Positions 6,134-13,188 of a stretch of DNA of 13,188 bases are shown one piece after another. Both the position numbers and the translations under genes were made by a program. Under the pieces are notes generated by a model. It was not told the origin of the DNA. It searched no databases and was given only the letters and a program-made list of their open reading frames with translations. The stretch is from JAAYYF01 sp040255585 (GTDB taxonomy: Bacteria > Deinococcota > Deinococci > Deinococcales > Trueperaceae), in contig JBDZVI010000080.1 in assembly GCA_040255585.1 (NCBI GenBank), positions 1-13,188 of the forward strand, in the 5' to 3' direction. Position 1 is the first letter of the stretch, and the number at the start of each line of letters is the position of its first letter.

Positions 6134-6784
6134 TCAGACGAGCCCCCGCTCGACCGCCCACCTCACGAGCTCGGCGCGCGACCGCGCGCCGAGCTTCTCG
6201 CTGGCGCGTTCCCGGTACGTGGCGACGGTCTTCTCGCTCAGGCCAAGGGTCTGCGCGATCTCGCGGTACGTGGAGCCCGACGCGATGCCGCGCACCACGT
6301 CCGTCTCGCGCTCGGTGAGTTGCACGGCCTTGCGCGGATCGGGGTGCGCCAGCTCGCGCGTCAGGACGGCCAGGAGCCGGGCCGGCACGTAGTACTCGCC
6401 GCGGTCGACGGCCAGGATGGCATCGACGAGTTCCGCCTCCAGCGACGTCTTCGGCACGTAGCCGGAGCCGCCGGCGGCGAGGAAGCGCTGGACGTACTCG
6501 GCGTCCTCGTGCATGGATAGGGCCACGAAGCGCGCCTGTGGCGCCGCCGCCGCGAGGTCGCCCAGGGCGTCGACGCCGCTGCGGCCGGGCAGCGATAGGT
6601 CGAGCAGCACGACGTCCGGCGCCAGCGCTCCTACGAGTTGGAGCGCCTGCTCGGCCGTGGAGGCCTCGCCGACCACCTCGAACTCCGTGGTCGGCGAGTC
6701 GTGAGCCTCCAGTAGCGCCCTTACGCCCGACCTGACGAGGGCGTGGTCATCGACGAGCATGAGGCGGATGGCGCGTCGCGTCAT
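6134..6784 (-). CDS. NarL/FixJ-family response regulator
   Basis: Two-component response regulator of 216 residues with a receiver domain and a LuxR-type DNA-binding domain. The receiver has the acidic pocket VDDH (D12, D13), the phospho-acceptor D62 (LLDLSLPG), S90 at the switch Thr/Ser position and K112 in YVPK. The output domain (about 154-214) starts LTERETDVVRGIASG and carries the helix-turn-helix GSTYREIAQTLGLSEKTVATY. The ATG at 6784 follows the kinase stop by 8 bp, with GGGG just upstream, so the pair is co-translated. The partner is the adjacent kinase. Its targets are not visible; autoregulation of the USP-USP-kinase-regulator run or control of the divergent tandem USP gene is a reasonable guess. 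It ends 20 bp from the convergent exported-protein gene. Confidence 0.95.
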   Translation of the reverse strand: MTRRAIRLMLVDDHALVRSGVRALLEAHDSPTTEFEVVGEASTAEQALQLVGALAPDVVLLDLSLPGRSGVDALGDLAAAAPQARFVALSMHEDAEYVQRFLAAGGSGYVPKTSLEAELVDAILAVDRGEYYVPARLLAVLTRELAHPDPRKAVQLTERETDVVRGIASGSTYREIAQTLGLSEKTVATYRERASEKLGARSRAELVRWAVERGLV

Positions 6785-6792
6785 ACCCCAAG

Positions 6793-7479
6793 CTAATGCG
6801 CGCTCAGCCTGCCGTACACGGACGTTCCTCCCCCCGGCGAGCTCTCCACGTCCAGGTCGCCGCCCAGCGCAACGAGGCGCGCGCGCATGCAGGCCAGCCC
6901 GAGCCCTTTATCGGGTGCCAGAGCCGCCGGATCGAACCCGACGCCGTCGTCCTCGACCACGAGGGACCACCTGTCCGCGGTGCGTGACAGGACGACGGAC
7001 GCCGCCGTGGCGCGCGCGTGCTGCACGACGTTGGAGAGCGCCTCCTTGGCGACGCGGAAGAGGGCGACCTCGGCCTCGCTGGCCTTGCCGGTCCTCTCGG
7101 GGCGCAAGCCGGTCGCGCCAACGACCTCGTCACGCCCCGGGGCGGTGACCAGTACGCCGACAGGCGGACCGCCCCGCGCCTCCGCCTCGCGAGCGAGCGT
7201 CCGGATGGCGGCCCCGAGCCCGAACTCGTCGAGCGTCGGCGGTCGGCTCTCCAAGGCGATGCGCCTGACGGCCTCCAGGCTCTGCACGGCCGCCGTGCGC
7301 AGACGCTGCCTCTCGGCCCTGGCGGCGTCCCCGTCGGTGGCACCGAGGCGGTCCAGCCCGAGGACGATCGCCTTGAGCGCTTGCCCCACGTCCTCGTGGA
7401 GCTCGGTGGCGATGCGGGCCCGTTCCTGATCCTGAGCGCTCAGGGTCGCTCTCAGGAGCGCGGCGTCGGCAGGCGACAT
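6793..7479 (-). CDS. Soluble histidine kinase (HisKA_3 + HATPase_c), no sensor domain
   Basis: NarX/DesK-class sensor kinase core of 228 residues. The dimerisation/phospho-acceptor helix is ERARIATELHEDVGQALKAI, with the phosphorylated His at H28. The ATPase domain follows: N box EALSNVVQHARA with N150, G1 box EDDGVGFD (about 176-183), G2 box KGLGLACMRARL (191-202), and the closing GG.L.VESSPGGGT. Only about 15 residues precede the H-box helix, so there is no PAS, GAF, HAMP or transmembrane input region, and the protein should be cytoplasmic. A signal must reach it through another protein; the two universal stress proteins encoded immediately upstream are obvious candidates, though this is inference. 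The ATG at 7479 has GGGGAGG about 12 nt upstream. An alternative reading is a former multidomain kinase that lost its sensor. Confidence 0.93.
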   Translation of the reverse strand: MSPADAALLRATLSAQDQERARIATELHEDVGQALKAIVLGLDRLGATDGDAARAERQRLRTAAVQSLEAVRRIALESRPPTLDEFGLGAAIRTLAREAEARGGPPVGVLVTAPGRDEVVGATGLRPERTGKASEAEVALFRVAKEALSNVVQHARATAASVVLSRTADRWSLVVEDDGVGFDPAALAPDKGLGLACMRARLVALGGDLDVESSPGGGTSVYGRLSAH

Positions 7480-7498
7480 GGTGGCGGTCTGCCTCCCC

Positions 7499-8086
7499 CT
7501 AGGTCGTGGCTTCGCCCGTCGCCTTCACAGGCACGCGGTCGCCCAGCGCCCCGAGCTCCTCCCCGGCGCCCTCCGGCAACGGCCTGACCATCATGACGGG
7601 CACGTGAACGCGCTTCAGGACGGCGCCGGCGACGCTTCCCATGAGGACGCGTCCGAGGCCGGAGCGGCCGTGCGTAGCCATCACCACCAGGTCGTAGCCT
7701 TCCTCGTCGACGAGCGAGACGATCTCGTCGGCCGGGTCGCCGAAGCGCACCTCCGGCGTCACGTCGAAGCCCGCGGCGACGAGGCGCCGCGCGTCGGCGA
7801 TGACCTCCTCCTCGAGGTTGGCGACGGCGCTGTCGTAGACCTGGCTGTAGTAGACGGGCGGCTCACCTCCTGTCCACCCGTCGCGGGCAGACCAGCCTTC
7901 CAGCGTGAGCGGCCGCGCCGCGACGGAGCTATAGCCCTCTGGGACCGGCGCGACCTTGAGCAGCGTGAGGGCGTGCGCATCAGGGCGCAACACCTTGATC
8001 GCGTAGGGGATCACTTGGCGGGCGAACCCGGAACCGTCGAGCGGGACGAGAACCCGCACGCGCTCGCTCCTCGTTGTGGGACTCAT
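7499..8086 (-). CDS. Universal stress protein (UspA family), extended
   Basis: Single-domain UspA-fold protein of 195 residues, longer than the usual ~145. After a short leader the core starts RVRVLVPLDGSGFARQ with the nucleotide-contacting Asp. A loop of about 40 residues rich in Gly, Trp and Tyr (RPLTLEGWSARDGWTGG) follows the second strand and accounts for most of the extra length. The ATP-loop reads ATHGRSGLGRVLMGS, i.e. G-2x-G-9x-G-S with Ala for the first Gly, then VPVMMVRP. A 25-residue tail (PEGAGEELGALGDR) ends the protein. The ATG at 8086 is chosen over upstream in-frame codons because AAGGAG lies 6 nt before it and an earlier start would overlap the previous gene. It begins 29 bp after the upstream USP gene and ends 19 bp before the kinase, so all four minus-strand genes probably form one operon. 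Role: ATP-binding stress or signalling protein. Confidence 0.92.
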   Translation of the reverse strand: MSPTTRSERVRVLVPLDGSGFARQVIPYAIKVLRPDAHALTLLKVAPVPEGYSSVAARPLTLEGWSARDGWTGGEPPVYYSQVYDSAVANLEEEVIADARRLVAAGFDVTPEVRFGDPADEIVSLVDEEGYDLVVMATHGRSGLGRVLMGSVAGAVLKRVHVPVMMVRPLPEGAGEELGALGDRVPVKATGEATT

Positions 8087-8115
8087 ACGTGACTCCTTAG
8101 GGTCGACGACCCAGC

Positions 8116-8565
8116 TCAGTCGCCGGCTTCCTGCGACCTGACCACCAGGTACGGCTTCGTGGACCGGCGCAGCGCGCCCTCGGCGACCGAGCCGAACATC
8201 CATCGGTTGAAGCCCCTGCGACCGTGCGTGCCCATGACGACGAGGTCGTGGTCGGCCTCGGCGTCATGAATGGCCTCGACGGGGTCGTGGTGCTCGACGA
8301 GGCTGGTGCCGGCGACGACGCCGACGGCGGCGGCGTTCGCCTTCTCGCGTTCGAGCAGCTTGAGACCGGCCTCGCGCAGGTCCTGATAGAGCTCCGCGGC
8401 GTATGGCAACGTCTCGGGGGTGGCGTAGCCGGCTGTCAGCGGGTTCTCGAGGATGTGGAGGAAGGTGACCTCCGCGCCGAGCTGCTTGGCGAGTTCCAAA
8501 CCCTGCGTCACGGCCAAGTCGGAACTAGCGCTGCCGTCCGTCGGCATCAGGATCTTCTTGTACAT
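8116..8565 (-). CDS. Universal stress protein (UspA family)
   Basis: Standard single-domain universal stress protein of 149 residues: MYKKILMPTDGSASS at the N-terminus with D10 in the nucleotide pocket, the VTFLHILENP strand, then VVMGTHGRRGFNRWMFGS, a perfect G-2x-G-9x-G-S ATP-binding loop, and the closing TKPYLVVR. It is therefore expected to bind ATP and to dimerise. The start at 8565 is set by AAGGAGG (8572-8578) 6 nt upstream; longer in-frame extensions lack the family pattern. It is the first gene of the minus-strand USP-USP-kinase-regulator run. Its promoter should lie in the 181-bp region shared with the divergent tandem USP gene. Confidence 0.95.
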   Translation of the reverse strand: MYKKILMPTDGSASSDLAVTQGLELAKQLGAEVTFLHILENPLTAGYATPETLPYAAELYQDLREAGLKLLEREKANAAAVGVVAGTSLVEHHDPVEAIHDAEADHDLVVMGTHGRRGFNRWMFGSVAEGALRRSTKPYLVVRSQEAGD

Positions 8566-8714
8566 ACACGGCCTCCTTACGGGCACCTCGCCCAAGACCA
8601 GCGTAATCCCGCACGTCATGAGAGCGCGTGGTCTTCACGCCCATACCCACGTAGGAGTTCCGCGGACACGGACGTGAGTGGAGCACCCGAGGCGGCGCAC
8701 CGCACCCCGGCCCG

Positions 8715-8720
8715 TATGAT
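8715..8720 (+). promoter_or_regulatory. Candidate -10 box for the tandem USP gene
   Basis: TATGAT differs from TATAAT at one position and stands out in the GC-rich surroundings. It would place the transcription start near 8727, about 20 nt before the start codon. No convincing -35 hexamer lies 16-18 nt upstream, so an activator may be needed. Confidence 0.45.
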
Positions 8721-8721
8721 G

Positions 8722-8736
8722 AGGCGACAAACGCCT
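8722..8736. repeat. Short inverted repeat at the expected transcription start
   Basis: AGGCG-ACAAA-CGCCT, 5-bp perfect arms with a 5-nt loop, lies between the -10 candidate and the GGAGG ribosome binding site (8737-8741). Its position fits a repressor site, or a small hairpin next to the ribosome binding site if transcription starts upstream. Short arms make chance possible. Confidence 0.3.
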
Positions 8737-8746
8737 GGAGGTACGC

Positions 8747-9580
8747 ATGCGGATCCTGCACCCGACGGACTTCTCCCAACCGGCGCAGATGGCGCTCGCG
8801 TTGGCGCGCGACCTACGCCGCCGCACGAACGGCACGTTGCACGTCGTGCACGTACAGCAACGCTTCGAGACCGACGGCGCCAGGCTGCGCCCGCAGCTCG
8901 ACAGCGTCAACATGGAGCTGAACCGGCGCGTCGAGGAGGGCCGCGGCCAGGAGGTGGAGCGGCTGCGCGGCATGCTGTCGCACCTCGCCAGCCCGGACGC
9001 GACGAGCGAACTCGTGTGGGGCAACCCCGTCGTCGAGCTGTTGGCCATGCAGGACCGCTTCGACCTGGTGGTCATGGGCGCCCACGGCGCCAACCGTTTC
9101 GACAACGTGTTCCTCGGTGGCGTCGCCGGTCGCTTCGTGCGCCGCAGCTACCTGCCGGTCATCACCGTGCGGGAGGAAGCCGACGTCGGACGCGTGCAGC
9201 GCGTGCTCGTCGCCACCGACTTCGGCGCCGCCTCCTGGGCGGCCTGGGGGCTGGTGCGCGGTCTCGCCGACCAGGGCGTCGAACTGATACTGGCGCACGT
9301 CATCGACGACGAGCGCGTGCGGGACGACGCCACTCACATCCAGTCGATCACCGACAAGCTCAGTGAGCTCTCCGGCGGAGCCGCCTCCCGGATCATCGTG
9401 CGCGCCGGTAATCCGGTCACGGTCCTGCCGGAACTCGCCGTGGAGATCGGAGCGGACCTGATCGCCATCGGCATCAGGCAGCACAGGGCGGCGGCCGGCC
9501 TCGTGTTCGGGAGCCGCGCGGACGGCCTCATCCGCTCGAGCAAGGTCCCCGTGCTGAGCGTGCCGCTGGCCGACGAGTAA
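8747..9580 (+). CDS. Tandem-domain universal stress protein
   Basis: Two UspA domains in one chain of 277 residues. Domain 1 (about 1-142) starts MRILHPTDFSQPAQ and ends with GAHGANRFDNVFLGGVAG, which is G-2x-G-9x-G followed by Gly instead of Ser/Thr. A Lys/Arg/Glu-rich helix (ELNRRVEEGRGQEVERLRG) lies in the middle. Domain 2 (about 150-277) starts RVQRVLVATDFGAASWAAWG, and its loop reads GIRQHRAAAGLVFGS, so the second Gly of the motif is Gln. Both ATP loops therefore depart from the consensus, and binding may be weak or altered. The ATG at 8747 has GGAGG 5 nt upstream. It is read divergently from the USP/two-component operon, and its stop lies 7 bp from the convergent phosphoglucomutase stop. 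Confidence 0.93.
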   Translation: MRILHPTDFSQPAQMALALARDLRRRTNGTLHVVHVQQRFETDGARLRPQLDSVNMELNRRVEEGRGQEVERLRGMLSHLASPDATSELVWGNPVVELLAMQDRFDLVVMGAHGANRFDNVFLGGVAGRFVRRSYLPVITVREEADVGRVQRVLVATDFGAASWAAWGLVRGLADQGVELILAHVIDDERVRDDATHIQSITDKLSELSGGAASRIIVRAGNPVTVLPELAVEIGADLIAIGIRQHRAAAGLVFGSRADGLIRSSKVPVLSVPLADE

Positions 9581-9587
9581 GAGCGGC

Positions 9588-11360
<1,773 letters not shown>

Positions 11361-11437
11361 GCCTTCACCTCTCGACGTCCAAAGGTCTTCAGGGCGCGCC
11401 ACCTGGCGCTCGGGGTCGCCCAAGGCTACCGCGCTCC

Positions 11438-11470
11438 GCCGAACCGCGCCTGCCGAACCGCGCCTGCCGA
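11438..11470. repeat. 14-bp tandem repeat, about 2.4 copies
   Basis: GCCGAACCGCGCCT occurs at 11438-11451 and again at 11452-11465, followed by a partial third copy (GCCGA). It lies upstream of both divergent genes. It is most likely a slippage product in non-coding DNA; a regulatory role is not excluded. Confidence 0.75.
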
Positions 11471-11564
11471 GCCGTCGCCGACCCTGGCCGCCGGCAACCG
11501 CTCGGCCGGCCTTGCGGGCTGGCGCTCGCCCCGGAATGCCGGGCCGGCCGCTAGTGGTAAGCTT

Positions 11565-11608
11565 GCCGCTGCTCAACGGGCGAGCCGCCGCCCTTCACGA
11601 GCAGCGGC
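11565..11608 (+). other. Two-part stem-loop in the pgm/hppA region
   Basis: An outer perfect 10-bp stem pairs GCCGCTGCTC (11565-11574) with GAGCAGCGGC (11599-11608). Inside, separated by an asymmetric internal loop (AAC / TTCAC), a perfect 5-bp stem GGGCG/CGCCC (11578-11582, 11589-11593) closes a 6-nt loop. There is no T-run on either side, so it is not a normal intrinsic terminator. It would lie about 130 nt before the hppA start if transcribed with it. Confidence 0.55.
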
Positions 11609-11740
11609 CCGGCGGCACGGCAGCGGCAGAGCGCCGTCCGGGGGGTCAAGCTCCAGAGCGGTGGCAACGCGAACGCAAGTACCCAGCTGGGGAACTGCGC
11701 GCTTAGGGACCGCGCGCATAGAAAGTCTGGTGGAGGAAGA

Positions 11741-13188
11741 ATGGACCTGTTGATCACCCTAGTTCCGCTGGCCGCCATCGTGGCGCTGGTGGCAGCCTTC
11801 GTGCTGGCGCGCAGCATCATGGCCGCGCCGACCGGCGACGCGCGCATGGTCGAGATCTCCGACGCCGTGCGCCAAGGCGCCGCGGCGTACATGAACCGCC
11901 AGTACCGGACCATCGCCATCGTCGCCGTGATCATCGCCGCCGTGTTCGCCGTCGTGGCGCTCACGTCCAGCAACGACCACGACCGCACTCTGTGGTGGTG
12001 GACGACGGCGGGCTTCGCCATCGGCGCGCTCTTCAGCGCCATCAGCGGCTTCGTCGGCATGAACGTCGCCGTGCGTGCCAACGTGCGTGTAGCCCAGGCC
12101 GCGCGCGGCGGACTGGCTGGCGCTCTACGCATCGCGTTCAGCGGCGGGGCCGTCGCGGGCCTGGCGGTCGCGGGCCTCGCGCTCCTCGGCGTCTCCGGCT
12201 TCTTCTGGCTCTTCCACGTGGTCTTGGACCTCCCCAACCCGGTCGAGCCCCTCGTCGGCTTCGCGTTCGGCGCCTCGCTCATCAGCCTCTTCGCGCGTGT
12301 GGGGGGCGGCATCTACACGAAGGCCGCCGACGTCGGCGCCGACCTCGTCGGCAAGGTCGAGGCGGGCATCCCTGAGGACGACCCCCGCAACCCGGCCGTG
12401 ATCGCGGACAACGTGGGCGACAACGTCGGCGACTGCGCCGGTATGGGCGCCGACCTGTTCGAGACCTACGCCGTCACCGCCATCGGCGCCGTCTTCCTCG
12501 GCTACCTGCTCCCAGGCACCGGCGCGGTCACGAACCTGGTCCTCTACCCGCTCCTCCTCGGCGCCATCGCCATCATCGCGAGCATCATCGGCACGCAGTT
12601 CGTGCGCCTGCCGGAAGGCTCCAACAACATCATGGGTGCGCTCTACAAGGGCGTGTTCGTGAGCGCCGGCATCAGCGTCGTGGCGTTCGGCATCCTCACC
12701 TACGCCATGTTCAACGGCTTCGATTTCACCATCCTCGGTCGGAACATGGGCTGGGGCTCGCTCTTCCTGGCCAGCCTCGTCGGGATCGTGGTGACCATCG
12801 CCATGATGTTCATCACCGAGTACTACACGAGCACGCGCTTCGCGCCGGTCAGACGCGTCGCCAAGGCGTCCGAGACCGGCAGTGCCACGAACATCATCTC
12901 AGGCCTCGCCGTCGGCATGCAGTCGACCGCCTTCCCGGTCATCGTGCTCGTGCTCGCCATCTTCGTCGCCTACTCGATCGCGGGCCTCTACGGCATCGCC
13001 GTCGCGGCGGTCGCCATGCTGTCCGTCACCGGCATGGTCGTCGCCATGGACACGTACGGCCCGATCACGGACAACGCGGGCGGCATCGCCGAGATGGCCG
13101 ATCTGCCCGCCAACGTGCGCGCCAATACCGACGCGCTCGACGCGGTCGGCAACACCACCAAGGCCGTCACGAAGGGCTACGCCATCGG
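11741..13188 (+). CDS. hppA: K+-independent H+-translocating membrane pyrophosphatase (partial, 3' end outside window)
   Basis: Integral membrane pump that hydrolyses pyrophosphate and moves H+ across the cytoplasmic membrane. 482 codons are present of about 680-700 expected. My translation starts MDLLITLVPLAAIVALVAAF, the first of many hydrophobic helices. The signature GGGIYTKAADVGADLVGKVE lies at about 188-208. The Mg-PPi binding run has D223, D227 and D231 (DNVGDNVGDCAGMGADLFE). TYGPITDNAGGIAEMAD follows further on. GNTTKAVTKGYAI closes the window; K474 stands where K+-dependent enzymes have Ala, which by published work on this family marks the K+-independent H+-pumping class. GGAGG lies 4 nt before the ATG at 11741. 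It could recycle pyrophosphate from biosynthesis, including NDP-sugar formation, and maintain the proton gradient under energy stress. Confidence 0.97.
   Translation, partial: MDLLITLVPLAAIVALVAAFVLARSIMAAPTGDARMVEISDAVRQGAAAYMNRQYRTIAIVAVIIAAVFAVVALTSSNDHDRTLWWWTTAGFAIGALFSAISGFVGMNVAVRANVRVAQAARGGLAGALRIAFSGGAVAGLAVAGLALLGVSGFFWLFHVVLDLPNPVEPLVGFAFGASLISLFARVGGGIYTKAADVGADLVGKVEAGIPEDDPRNPAVIADNVGDNVGDCAGMGADLFETYAVTAIGAVFLGYLLPGTGAVTNLVLYPLLLGAIAIIASIIGTQFVRLPEGSNNIMGALYKGVFVSAGISVVAFGILTYAMFNGFDFTILGRNMGWGSLFLASLVGIVVTIAMMFITEYYTSTRFAPVRRVAKASETGSATNIISGLAVGMQSTAFPVIVLVLAIFVAYSIAGLYGIAVAAVAMLSVTGMVVAMDTYGPITDNAGGIAEMADLPANVRANTDALDAVGNTTKAVTKGYAI

Larger units (their letters stand above)
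8566..8746. promoter_or_regulatory. Divergent promoter region between two USP transcription units
   Basis: This 181-bp region must hold the promoters for both the minus-strand USP/two-component operon and the plus-strand tandem USP gene. Visible elements are a TATGAT -10 candidate at 8715-8720 (plus strand), a 7-bp inverted repeat AAGACCA/TGGTCTT (8594-8600, 8629-8635) and an overlapping GCGTG-N5-CACGC (8626-8640). These could be operators for the encoded response regulator, which would make the stress module self-regulating. Confidence 0.45.
11361..11740. other. Divergent intergenic region pgm/hppA
   Basis: 380 bp without a convincing gene; the open frames here are extensions of the neighbours. 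It holds a 14-bp tandem repeat, a strong two-part stem-loop and the 10-bp palindrome CCCAGCTGGG (11682-11691) about 50 bp before hppA. No clear -35/-10 pair is seen for either gene. GGAGG at 11732-11736 is the ribosome binding site of hppA. Confidence 0.6.

Noticed and set aside
8087..8203. Longer start for the second USP gene
   Set aside because: It would overlap the upstream USP gene by 88 bp, while the ATG at 8086 has AAGGAG at ideal distance.
11361..11576. N-terminal extension of the phosphoglucomutase frame up to 11576
   Set aside because: The added residues are Arg/Gly/Ala-rich with no Pgm similarity and cover the 14-bp tandem repeat and one arm of the stem-loop; AGGTG before 11360 gives a better start.
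11551..12312. 253-residue minus-strand open frame opposite the start of hppA
   Set aside because: It is antisense to clearly conserved pyrophosphatase sequence and has no recognisable domain.

Overview
This is a 13.2-kb, very GC-rich piece of a bacterial chromosome with short intergenic gaps. It contains a 100-N scaffold gap (3498-3597), so it comes from a draft or metagenome assembly. The gene mix fits a Deinococcota/Trueperaceae-type or similar high-GC environmental bacterium: a WYL regulator, stacked universal stress proteins, an E. coli-type phosphoglucomutase and a K+-independent membrane pyrophosphatase. That placement is a guess from gene content, not from a marker gene. I see no rRNA, tRNA, IS element, phage gene or CRISPR array.

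Left block (1-3054, all minus strand, read right to left): a short-chain dehydrogenase, a WYL-domain transcriptional regulator, a sugar-1-phosphate nucleotidyltransferase and a GHMP sugar kinase cut by the window edge. The last three are tightly packed (gaps of 22 and 2 bp). The kinase/nucleotidyltransferase pair resembles HddA/HddC-type enzymes that activate a sugar to an NDP-sugar for surface glycans.

Centre-left (3055-6113): a 350-bp divergent intergenic region rich in inverted and direct repeats. It is followed on the plus strand by a large predicted exported protein with a cysteine-less transglutaminase-like domain, a Gly-rich linker and a conserved-looking C-terminal half. Its 5' end is broken by the N gap. 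The gap is flanked by an exact 55-bp direct repeat, which looks like an assembler k-mer overlap. Collapsing it restores one clean 850-codon reading frame.

Centre (6134-9580): a compact minus-strand cluster USP - USP - cytoplasmic histidine kinase - NarL/LuxR response regulator, with a tandem-domain USP transcribed divergently. This looks like a stress-response module in which soluble USPs are genetically tied to a two-component system that lacks a sensor domain.

Right block (9588-13188): phosphoglucomutase (minus), then a 380-bp divergent region holding a strong two-part stem-loop, then the first 482 codons of the K+-independent H+-translocating pyrophosphatase gene (plus), cut by the window end. 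Sugar-phosphate metabolism (phosphoglucomutase, the kinase/nucleotidyltransferase pair) and energy or stress homeostasis (pyrophosphatase, USPs) are the two themes of the window.
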